64,000 nt of DNA from CBDCUE01 sp965222515 (GTDB taxonomy: Bacteria; Pseudomonadota; Alphaproteobacteria; Rickettsiales; JABIRX01): contig CBDCUE010000019.1 in NCBI GenBank assembly GCA_965222515.1, positions 62,001 to 126,000 on the forward strand, in the 5' to 3' direction. Below the pieces are notes generated by a model. It was not told where the DNA came from, did not search any database, and was given only the letters and a program-made list of their open reading frames with translations. The position numbers and the translations under genes are program-made. This document shows, one piece after another, positions 26,415 to 34,421 of this stretch; the stretch's first letter is position 1; every line of letters starts with the position of its first letter.

Positions 26415-27098
26415 ATGAGGATAAATCAATTTATTGCTAGATGTGGAATTTGCTCTCGTAGGGAGGCAGAGGGGTTGGTTTTGGATAGAAAAATCTCTGT
26501 TAATGAAAAAATATTAGATAATTTAGCTTATCAAGTAAAAGATGGTGATAAAATAAAGTTTCAGAATAAAATTATTACTTTAGAGCAAGAAAAAAAAGTT
26601 TTTTTATTTAATAAACCAGAGGGATTTTTAACTAGTAGAATAGATCCCTTAAATAGAGATGTTATTTATGATATTTTGCCTAGAGATTTACAAAAATTAA
26701 TTACTATAGGTAGATTGGATTATAATAGTTCTGGTTTGCTTATTTTAACTAATGATAGAGAGCTAAAACAGTATTATGAAAATCCAAAAAATAAGATTCC
26801 AAGAGTTTATAAGGTTCGGGTGTTTGGCAAAGTGACAGAAAAGGATGTTTTGGTAAAATTAAATGGTGAGATAGAAACAGATGAGATGATTTATCATAAT
26901 GTTAAGACAAAAATTGTAAAATCTTCTGTGAATTCTTGGCTAGAGATGACTTTAACAGAAGGCAAATATCGTGAAATTAGAAAAATTATGGAGTTTTTTG
27001 GTTTTGTAGTAAATAGATTAATTAGAATCCAATATGGAATTTATAAATTACCTAAAAATCTTGAGTTAGGTAATGTTATAGAAATAAAAAACAAATAA
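26415..27098 (+). CDS. rluB: RsuA/RluB-family pseudouridine synthase
   Basis: 227 residues from the ATG at 26415 (MRINQFIARCGICSRREAEG), which begins the S4 RNA-binding domain. An upstream in-frame ATG at 26373 would add 14 residues lying in the shared upstream element. The catalytic aspartate is in ITIGRLDYNSSGLLILTNDR. FNKPEGFLTSR and LTEGKYREIRKIMEFFGFVV are family motifs. It modifies a uridine in rRNA, most likely 23S. The choice between RluB, RluE and RsuA is uncertain. Confidence 0.88.
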   Translation: MRINQFIARCGICSRREAEGLVLDRKISVNEKILDNLAYQVKDGDKIKFQNKIITLEQEKKVFLFNKPEGFLTSRIDPLNRDVIYDILPRDLQKLITIGRLDYNSSGLLILTNDRELKQYYENPKNKIPRVYKVRVFGKVTEKDVLVKLNGEIETDEMIYHNVKTKIVKSSVNSWLEMTLTEGKYREIRKIMEFFGFVVNRLIRIQYGIYKLPKNLELGNVIEIKNK

Positions 27099-27200
27099 AT
27101 ATTTGATAATAAGGTTATAAAATATTACCTTGATTGCTATACTAAATCAATTTTGTTCTAGTATAGAATTGAAATGATCAACAGTCTTTAAAAATTATCT

Positions 27201-28172
27201 ATGGTAAAAGCATTCTTTTTAAAAAATACAGGAGGCAAGTTAAAGCTTACTAATTATGGCATAAAGGACCCTGCTCCTAATGAAGTGAGAGTAAGAAATA
27301 AATATTGCCTAGTATCCCATATGGATACACATTTTCAATCAGGTTTATATGGGCTAGAAAAATATCCTGCTATTTTAGGAACTAGTGGAGCAGGGGAAGT
27401 TGTAAGAGTTGGAAATCAGGTCAAGAATTTTAGCATAGGAGATAAGGTAGTTTATGGAACAGGTTTTTTAGGTTCTTATAGTGAAGAAGTAAATATTAAA
27501 GAATCTTTATTAATTTCTGCTCCAAATAATTTACCACTAGAACTTGTAGCTGCTTCGTTTGTTCCTAATTTAATGGCCCATTGTCTTATATTTAGAACTT
27601 ATAGAGTAAGCAAAGTAAATCAAATATTAGTTTCAGGTGCAACAGGTGCAATTGGGCATATTTTGGTGCAGTGGCTTAGGTCTTTAAAAATAAGAAATGT
27701 TATTGGTGTAGTAGGTAGTGATAAGAATCTTGCAAATGCTAAAAAATATGGATGCAATTATGCAGTTAATTATAATGATAAAGATTTATTAGAGAAAGTT
27801 TCTAAGTGGACAAAAAGGCAAGGGGCAAATGTTGTTTATGATTGTTATGGCAGGAATATGTTCAAAAAGCATTTTTTTATGTTAAGCTATTTAGGCTTAT
27901 TGGTAAATTATGGTGATGTTACAGGTCTCATTGAGAATTTAAATCCTATTACATTTGCTACCAAGTCTTTGTTTTATACCAAACCAAGATTATCTTTATA
28001 TAAAAATAACAGAGCAGAACTAATTCTTACTGCGGAAGAAGGTTTTAAAAAATTAAGAGAAAGAATAGTTGTTCCTAGCTATAATGTAGTAGATTTTAAA
28101 GATATAGAAAAAATTCATAAGTCAATAAGTACTAATAGAACTCAAGGAATAATTTTGGCTAAAATATCTTAG
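27201..28172 (+). CDS. Zinc-free alcohol dehydrogenase / quinone oxidoreductase-like protein
   Basis: 323 residues of the medium-chain dehydrogenase superfamily. The N-terminal GroES-like domain has YPAILGTSGAGEVVRVGNQV and FSIGDKVVYGTG. The Rossmann domain has LVSGATGAIGHILVQWLRSL and VIGVVGSDKNLANAKKYGCN, then NVVYDCYG. The structural cysteines and catalytic zinc ligands of zinc ADHs are missing, so it is closer to NADPH quinone reductases. Its last ~160 bases are present again at 30541-30700, because of an IS-mediated duplication. Confidence 0.85.
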   Translation: MVKAFFLKNTGGKLKLTNYGIKDPAPNEVRVRNKYCLVSHMDTHFQSGLYGLEKYPAILGTSGAGEVVRVGNQVKNFSIGDKVVYGTGFLGSYSEEVNIKESLLISAPNNLPLELVAASFVPNLMAHCLIFRTYRVSKVNQILVSGATGAIGHILVQWLRSLKIRNVIGVVGSDKNLANAKKYGCNYAVNYNDKDLLEKVSKWTKRQGANVVYDCYGRNMFKKHFFMLSYLGLLVNYGDVTGLIENLNPITFATKSLFYTKPRLSLYKNNRAELILTAEEGFKKLRERIVVPSYNVVDFKDIEKIHKSISTNRTQGIILAKIS

Positions 28173-28196
28173 GGTAAGGCCTAGAAGTGGCGAGTT

Positions 28197-28290
28197 ATAC
28201 TATTTTAGCTTTATAATTGACCTATAGCCTTCAATCTGTTCAGCATAAATTGCTTTTTTTAATAATCTGTTAGCTATGGCTAACAAATAA
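28197..28290. repeat. MITE left part, cut by IS5-type element
   Basis: Starts ATACTATTTTAGCTTTATAA and follows the 43347-43506 MITE for about 94 bases, then stops where the terminal repeat of an IS5-type element begins (TTAGTCGCACCTAAATA). The right half is absent. An identical truncated copy at 30725-30818 is part of the direct duplication. Confidence 0.75.
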
Positions 28291-28588
28291 TTAGTCGCAC
28301 CTAAATAATTACATTTTTAGTTAAATTAACAATTATTAAATAATAAAAAGTGTGTTTTTTCTTAAAAAAATACTTTTTATTACAAAAATTACCATTTGGA
28401 TTTTGGCAAAAAGATAACTATCTATGCAGTTTAACAGCTTTCTTAAGTTAAATCCCATAGCAGTTGCTATTGCCATTCATATTATCGCCCATTTTTCCTT
28501 TAAGATAACATCTTGCCCCCCTTGAGCCATTATTTTTAATATGACCTATCACTGGCTCTATCGCATTTCTTCGTTTTTGATATTTCTT
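28291..28588 (-). mobile_element. IS5-type element, left fragment of duplicated copy
   Basis: It begins with the terminal repeat TTAGTCGCACCTAAATA and contains the C-terminal coding end of the same transposase seen at 32647-33870 (ends ...CYLKGKMGDNMNGN). It is cut at 28588 by the IS1634-type element. It matches 30819-30870 plus 32536-32787 with one visible base difference, and still has the empty TAAATA site (28337-28342) that the IS1182-like element occupies in the other copy. Confidence 0.8.
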
Positions 28589-30540
28589 CCTAACTTTGTC
28601 ATATTTTAGTTATATGAAAAAATATTTTGTAGGATTGTTAGGGTATTAGGGTTTTTTTGTGGTTGTTTTTTGAGTGTAGTGCCTACCTATTCTTTTGTGT
28701 TGCATATAAATATTTTCGTGTTAGGATAGTCTTTTTAACCAAAAAAATATATTTAAAATGTTTATAAGAACAAAGAAATCACCAAAAAGCCCTAGAAAAT
28801 CTGTGCAGATAGTTGAAAACATAAGAATTGGGAATCAAGTTAAGCAAAAAATAGTTCATTATGTAGGAGTTGCATCAGATGATCACGAAGAAGAAAAACT
28901 AAGGAATCTTGCAAAAGAAATAATTATCAAAAAAACTAAAGAAAGAGAAGTTCTTTCAAAACAAGGATCTTTATTTGCTGAAGAAGATTTACCCCATTTG
29001 ATCCAAAAAAAACAAGGAAGAAAAAAACAAAAAAGCATAGAAGATATATTACCGACATCTAAAGTGTTATTAGATGATATAGAAGAAGAAAAAAGAATAA
29101 GTGATGGTATTTTTGAAGTAGGAGGAAAACTATTTGATGATATAGGTTTTGATCAATTGTTAAAAAATAGAAATGATAAAAAACTTTTGAAAGATTTAGT
29201 ATTATCAAGAATAATAAATCCTACAAGTAAGCTAAAAACTCATAATATACTGGGGGAAGAATTTAACAAGGAATATGATTTAAATAGAATATATAGAATA
29301 ATGGATAAATTGCATTTAGAGATTGATGAGATGAAAAATTTATCTTTTCAAAAGACTAAAAGATTGTTTGGAGGAAAAATAGATTTATTGTTATTTGATG
29401 TAACTACTTTATATTTTGAATCAATAAACACAGATGATTTAAGGAATTTTGGATATAGTAAAGATCATAGATTTAATACAACCCAAATAGTGTTGGCATT
29501 GGCTACTAATCAAGAGGGTTTGCCAGTTGGTTATGAGTTATTTAGTGGCAATACAGCAGAAGTAAAAACACTAATAACAACAATAGAGGGTTTTGGTAAA
29601 TATTTAGATATAAAAGAGGTATATTTTTGTGCAGATAGGGCGATGTTTAGCGATGCTAATTTAGAGTTACTTGAGCAAAAAGGGTATAAATATGTGGTAG
29701 CAGCAAAATTAAGAAATTTGGATAAGAAAACAAAAGAATCAATATTAGATGAAAAAAATTATAGGGGAGAATTAGTAGGAAATGATTTTGGGTTTATATC
29801 AGAGTTTGAATATAAAGGTAGAAGACTAATTACCAGCTACAAATCAAAAAGAGCAAGAAAAGATTTAAAGCAAAGAATGAAGATTTTAGAGAAGTTAGAA
29901 AAAATGTCAGATAAGAATGGTAATATCACTGGACAAAAGTTGGTATCTAATAGTGGAGTAAAAAAATATGTTAAAAAGTTAGATGGACAGGTAGCTATTA
30001 ATAATTTGAAAATAGTAGAAGAGGAAAAATGGGATGGTTTACATGGAGTTATTACTAATGATAAAACAGGGAAAGCGAGTGAGATTGTATCTAGATACAG
30101 TAACTTATGGGTTATAGAGGAATCATTTAGGATAAATAAGCATGATTTAAAAATGAGACCTATTTTTCATTTTAAGAAGGAGAGAATAGAATCTCATATA
30201 GCAATGTGTTATATGAGTTTTTCAATTATTAGAAATATAGAATATCAATGTAATTTAACTCAAAAAATTAGCCCTAAAGAAATTATTAGTTGTTTAAGAA
30301 AAGTTGAGTCTTCAATTTATATTCACAAAAAAACTAAAGATAGATATTTAGTTCCAGGGTATTTTAATAATAAAATGGCTAAAATTTATAAAACTTTTAA
30401 TATTATTAGAAATAGAGATGCTCAAATTTACCTAAATTAATTCCACAATATTATAAAATAATGTAGTGCCTAAAAAATAGCAAACCCTTCTAACTCAAGG
30501 CTTTAGAGACCTTTTTATTTTTAAAAATGACAAAGTCGGG
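28589..30540 (+). mobile_element. IS1634-type insertion sequence
   Basis: About 1952 bases with terminal repeats CCTAACTTTGTCAT (left) and the complement of ATGACAAAGTCGGG (right). It carries one complete transposase gene. It sits at the junction of a direct duplication: its left flank is inside an IS5-type element and its right flank is the 3' part of the dehydrogenase gene. No normal target duplication is therefore seen. Confidence 0.85.
28758..30440 (+). CDS. IS1634-family (IS4 superfamily) transposase
   Basis: 560 residues, apparently intact. The N-terminal domain has IVENIRIGNQVKQKIVHYVG, the usual start of this group. The DDE catalytic core shows the first Asp in LLLFDVTTLYFES, the second in VYFCADRAMFSD and the Glu in LWVIEESFRINKHDLKMRP with the YREK-like region after it. 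HRFNTTQIVLALATNQEGLP with GYELFSGNTAE is also typical. It is the only gene of the element and may be functional. Confidence 0.92.
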   Translation: MFIRTKKSPKSPRKSVQIVENIRIGNQVKQKIVHYVGVASDDHEEEKLRNLAKEIIIKKTKEREVLSKQGSLFAEEDLPHLIQKKQGRKKQKSIEDILPTSKVLLDDIEEEKRISDGIFEVGGKLFDDIGFDQLLKNRNDKKLLKDLVLSRIINPTSKLKTHNILGEEFNKEYDLNRIYRIMDKLHLEIDEMKNLSFQKTKRLFGGKIDLLLFDVTTLYFESINTDDLRNFGYSKDHRFNTTQIVLALATNQEGLPVGYELFSGNTAEVKTLITTIEGFGKYLDIKEVYFCADRAMFSDANLELLEQKGYKYVVAAKLRNLDKKTKESILDEKNYRGELVGNDFGFISEFEYKGRRLITSYKSKRARKDLKQRMKILEKLEKMSDKNGNITGQKLVSNSGVKKYVKKLDGQVAINNLKIVEEEKWDGLHGVITNDKTGKASEIVSRYSNLWVIEESFRINKHDLKMRPIFHFKKERIESHIAMCYMSFSIIRNIEYQCNLTQKISPKEIISCLRKVESSIYIHKKTKDRYLVPGYFNNKMAKIYKTFNIIRNRDAQIYLN

Positions 30541-30700
30541 AGCAGAACTAATTCTTACTGCGGAAGAAGGTTTTAAAAAATTAAGAGAAAGAATAGTTGT
30601 TCCTAGCTATAATGTAGTAGATTTTAAAGATATAGAAAAAATTCATAAGTCAATAAGTACTAATAGAACTCAAGGAATAATTTTGGCTAAAATATCTTAG
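30541..30700 (+). pseudogene. Duplicated 3' end of the dehydrogenase gene
   Basis: Identical to 28013-28172, the last 53 codons and stop of the zinc-free dehydrogenase (from RAELILTAEEG to IILAKIS). It has no start and follows the IS1634 element directly. It is the beginning of the second copy of a 576-base direct duplication. Confidence 0.9.
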
Positions 30701-30724
30701 GGTAAGGCCTAGAAGTGGCGAGTT

Positions 30725-30818
30725 ATACTATTTTAGCTTTATAATTGACCTATAGCCTTCAATCTGTTCAGCATAAATTGCTTTTTTTAATAATCTGTTA
30801 GCTATGGCTAACAAATAA
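30725..30818. repeat. MITE left part, duplicated copy
   Basis: Same truncated MITE as at 28197-28290, copied with the flanking sequence as part of the duplication, and again followed by the IS5-type terminal repeat. Confidence 0.75.
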
Positions 30819-30870
30819 TTAGTCGCACCTAAATAATTACATTTTTAGTTAAATTAACAATTATTAAATA

Positions 30871-32535
30871 GAGTCTGCTGAATTAGATAATATTTTCCAA
30901 TAAAAAATTAATTCTTTCCAAAAGACATTTTTTTAAATTTTAAAAATATATTTTCAAATTATTTTTTAATCCATTTTTAGTTTTTTATTTAATTTTTAAT
31001 GTAATATTTGTATTAAACCTCTCTTAATGCTTTAAATAAGTTAAAACTAACCATAGCTATACTAGTTTGAATGGCAGCTCCATTCATAGTTTTCAACACT
31101 ATTTTATTTAATGTGTAATCTTTTTTTAAATTTCCTATTACCCCCTCAACTCTAGACCTTGATTTCCTCAATTTCCTTTTTTCTAATTTTTGCTTAGCTG
31201 TAGATTTTCCTTGATTCTTAAGACTATGTTTTATATCAAAACTCTTTAATAAAGCTTTATTATCAAACGAAGAATAACCATCATCTATCAGAACCTTCTT
31301 CGGCAATCTCTCAAATCTATCTTGATGATTTGCTAAACTATTCTTTAATTCTAACTTCTCATTAAATGCCCTATGCTCTACTTTATCACTAAACACATAA
31401 CCATCTGTTAAAGCTATATGTGCCTTTGCTCCAAATTCTGTTTTTTTACCTCCTTCCTTGCCTCTTTTGATTGGTCTTACAAATGGTTGGTCAAAACTTA
31501 TTATTCTGCCTGGAATACTTGTAACCTTTTCTTTGTATTTTCTTTGTTGTTGCCTAAAAATCTCTTTTCCTACTACTAACTTTTTTTCTATTTCCTTTAT
31601 TAACCCTTGTAAACCCACCTCCTCAATCAATCCTAACTGAAAATTACCAGACGATAATTTCTTCTTTGCTCCCTTTATTATTGCTACCAATTGATTAATA
31701 TTTCTATTAGTAAAATTCAACATTTTCCTAGTTGCCTTATTTATTACTTTCTTGTTCTTCTGCTTCTTTTTTGCAAAATCTAAATATACTTTCTTTGCTT
31801 TTCTTTTGTAAGTTCTTATCTTCTCTTCTATTTTGAACTTTTTTTTTAATATATCTATTTGCTTAATTGCATAACTTCTTACAGTATTAAGCAATTTTAC
31901 ATCATTTGGATATTCTATTTTACTCTCAAACACTGTACCATCAAGCAACAATTCTTTTCCTTTGACAAACCTTTTATCCTTTAGCACCTCTAATATTTCT
32001 GATTCAAATTTTAAAAAATACTCTGCTCCTAATTTATTTCTTCTTTTTGTTAATAAGCTAGGATCCATCACTTTTGTTATCTTGCTTACAAAAGTATCAT
32101 AACCACAAAAATATTGAAAATATGGATTTTCATAAAAATATTCTAATATCTCAACATCACTCAAACCTAATCTTACTTTACCGATAAGCAAACCTAGCAC
32201 TAATTTAGCTGATTTTACCACTCCCAATCTTTTAGGATCAAAATATTTATCATGAAGTGCAATCAAATTATCCCAAGGAACTAGCTCTGATAATTTTATC
32301 CATCTGTTGTTTTCGTCTAACTTACCTCCAAAAGGCATCATATCTGCAAATAATGGTAATGTTCTCATAGCAATGTCTAAAAAAAATTATATTTTTTTCT
32401 AAAAAAGTGCAAAGGTTTTCTCGTCATTATCTTCAAACCTTTGCATTTTTACTCAAAAATCTAACATAAATATACCACTCAAACCCTTATAATACAACCC
32501 TTTTCCTTGCTTTTTTTACCTAATTCAGCAGACTC
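30871..32535 (-). mobile_element. IS1182/IS5-like insertion sequence, intact
   Basis: A 1665-base element with perfect 16-base inverted ends GAGTCTGCTGAATTAG and CTAATTCAGCAGACTC. It is flanked by a direct duplication TAAATA (30865-30870 and 32536-32541). The empty target is preserved at 28337-28342 in the duplicated copy, which proves the boundaries. It carries one transposase gene. Confidence 0.92.
31013..32368 (-). CDS. IS1182/IS5-like transposase (DUF772 type)
   Basis: 451 residues. The N-terminal DUF772-like domain has KLVLGLLIGKVRLGLSDVEI and NPYFQYFCGYDTF. The first catalytic Asp is in ELLLDGTVFESKIEYPNDVK. A lysine-rich middle of about 100 residues follows, then AHIALTDGYVFSD, LPKKVLIDDGYSS and the C-terminal acidic residue in RSRVEGVIGNLKKDY. 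Open and complete, so the element may be active. The exact IS family name is uncertain. Confidence 0.88.
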   Translation of the reverse strand: MRTLPLFADMMPFGGKLDENNRWIKLSELVPWDNLIALHDKYFDPKRLGVVKSAKLVLGLLIGKVRLGLSDVEILEYFYENPYFQYFCGYDTFVSKITKVMDPSLLTKRRNKLGAEYFLKFESEILEVLKDKRFVKGKELLLDGTVFESKIEYPNDVKLLNTVRSYAIKQIDILKKKFKIEEKIRTYKRKAKKVYLDFAKKKQKNKKVINKATRKMLNFTNRNINQLVAIIKGAKKKLSSGNFQLGLIEEVGLQGLIKEIEKKLVVGKEIFRQQQRKYKEKVTSIPGRIISFDQPFVRPIKRGKEGGKKTEFGAKAHIALTDGYVFSDKVEHRAFNEKLELKNSLANHQDRFERLPKKVLIDDGYSSFDNKALLKSFDIKHSLKNQGKSTAKQKLEKRKLRKSRSRVEGVIGNLKKDYTLNKIVLKTMNGAAIQTSIAMVSFNLFKALREV

Positions 32536-32646
32536 TAAATAATAAAAAGTGTGTTTTTTCTTAAAAAAATACTTTTTATTACAAAAATTACCATTTGGAT
32601 TTTGGCAAAAAGATAACTATCTATGCAGTTTAACAGCTTTCTTAAG

Positions 32647-33870
32647 TTAAATCCCATAGCAGTTGCTATTGCCATTCATATTATCGCCCATTTTTCCTTT
32701 AAGATAACATCTTGCCCCCCTTGAGCCATCATTTTTAATATGACCTATCACTGGCTCTATCGCATTTCTTCGTTTTTGATATTTCTTTTGCAAAATAGAT
32801 AATGTTTTCTTTCTTGTTCTTGCCACAATAACATTTTTATCTTTTATTCCATGACCTTTATAGCCTTGATCAACATAAACCTTCCTAAAACTCTTGCCAC
32901 TCAACCTTTCTGCTTGTTCCAAATTAGATTTTAATGTATGTCCATCATACGGATTGTTATCAAATGATTTTGCTCCTAAAACAAAATTTGACCTAGAACT
33001 TACTACAAAACCTACTTTACAACCAAACTCATATTTCTTGTGAGCTTTTCCCTTACTTATGCAACTCACATCTTCATGCCATGAATAAATCTTATTCTTA
33101 TCCGTTCTTTGCTGATTGTAAATTAACTTTGCTCTTAGCAATGCTTGAAATAATTTACTATTGTTTTTCAAATCTCCTTTCTTATTATCAATATCCCTTA
33201 TTACTCTACCCAAATAATTCTTTACTTTCTTCTGTTCTGCTTTTCTACCCTTTCTTGACATACTGTATCTCGCTGACATAAAAAGACTCTTTTTACCAAC
33301 TATTCTATAATTCTGTCTCAATTTTATACCCTCTGCTTCTGCCAACTTTACCAAACTCTCCCTTGCTTTATGGCACAGCTTAGTATCTGTAGGATAAGTT
33401 ATTGCTTTTTTTGAACTGTGTTATCCACTGTTACCCTCTTAAAATCAGCTGATTTTAAAACTTTTGTATTTTTTGCTATTTCTATTGTTTCTGAAAACAA
33501 ATATTCCATCCCTTCTTCTCCTATTCTTTTTCTAAAATACACCAAATTTTCTGGAACTGTTGGTAACTTATGCTCAAAATATCTACTTCCACAAAAATAT
33601 TGATAATATGGATTCTCTACCCAAAGCCTCACATATTTTTTTATCAGATTGTTTTTCTACTTCTTTTAACATCAATAATCCACACATTAATCTTATAGGT
33701 AGTCCTCCTCTTCCCAAATTACTATATTTTATAGAAAACTTCTTTTCTATGCTTCTCCAATCTACTAATTTTGACAATATTACTAATTTATGCTTCATAT
33801 TTATGATATTTACTAATTCATTTCTGAACATATCCATATCATTTCCTGTTTGGTGAGTTTTGTGTAACAT
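32647..33870 (-). pseudogene. Frameshifted IS5-family transposase
   Basis: Three overlapping frames make up one transposase. 33870-33583 has WRSIEKKFSIKYSNLGRGGL and PIRLMCGLLMLKEVEKQSDK. 33632-33399 has NPYYQYFCGSRYFEHKLPTV and RVTVDNTVQKK with the first catalytic Asp. 33354-32647 has HEDVSCISKGKAHKKYEFGC, KVYVDQGYKGHG with the second Asp, and RRNAIEPVIGHIKNDG with the Glu. Two frameshifts break it. Its 3' end occurs again at 28448-28588. Confidence 0.85.
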
Positions 33871-33994
33871 TTTTGCAAGGTTTTAAGAGTTATTGGTAAA
33901 AAGCTTGTGTTTTTACTATGCAAATTATACAAAAAAACCTTATACTGTAAGGCTTTTTATAGTTTTTTAGGGACGACTATTTAGGTGCGACTAA

Positions 33995-34177
33995 ATATTT
34001 CAATACCACTTGAAATTTAAAACTATTACTATGGGTTTTTCTTATTTTTTTACTTAACATTTTTGTGATTATTAATTTTGTTTTTAAAAATTATTTTAAT
34101 CTTTTTTTAACCAATAAATCAAAAAATATTCTACCTTATTTTTTCTCAAATCCTGTCCAACTTTTTGGGCTCATCAT
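33995..34177 (-). mobile_element. IS3-type element, left-end fragment
   Basis: Nearly identical to 41048-41229. It has the IS3 end TGAGCCCAAAAAGTTGGACA (read on the minus strand from about 34173) and the first ~22 codons of OrfA (MLSKKIRKTHSNSFKFQVVL, start at 34060). The IS5-type element cuts it at 33995. Confidence 0.8.
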
Positions 34178-34222
34178 AATCGTTACTTTCTCTGTTTGAT
34201 ATATTTCTATATTATTAAAATC
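34178..34222 (-). pseudogene. Relic of a hydrolase-type CdiA C-terminus
   Basis: Matches 37439-37483 almost exactly, the part of the mini-CdiA gene that encodes NNIEIYQTEKVTI. No longer frame remains. It shows that another copy of this toxin end once stood here before the IS3 and IS5 insertions. Confidence 0.6.
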
Positions 34223-34421
34223 ATTTATTGTTCTTATTCTTATATTTGTAAATAATTAGAACAATCCAAACAATAATTTGAACAAAAATAATTATTATTG
34301 ATATAATACTTAAAATAATTCCATACCCAAATGATTCTATAGTATTAGGCAAATTAATTACTATAATAAAAATAATACCTAAAACTATTATCCCTAAATT
34401 ATACTTAATTATTTTTATCAT
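34221..34421 (-). CDS. Small two-helix membrane protein, candidate immunity protein
   Basis: 66 residues with two strong transmembrane helices (about residues 8-27 and 34-60) and a short Lys/Asn tail. It overlaps the end of the toxin gene by 17 bases, the usual place of an immunity gene in CDI and other polymorphic toxin systems. A membrane location suits protection against a hydrolase acting from the periplasmic side or on lipids. No family recognised; the role is inferred from position. Confidence 0.6.
   Translation of the reverse strand: MIKIIKYNLGIIVLGIIFIIVINLPNTIESFGYGIILSIISIIIIFVQIIVWIVLIIYKYKNKNNK

Larger units (their letters stand above)
30819..33994 (-). mobile_element. IS5-type element interrupted by an IS1182-like element
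   Basis: Bounded by a perfect 17-base inverted repeat, TTAGTCGCACCTAAATA at 30819-30835 and its complement at 33978-33994. After removing the inner insertion (30871-32535 and one 6-base duplication) the element is about 1.5 kb with one frameshifted transposase gene. Its right end cuts an IS3-type OrfA. Confidence 0.8.
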
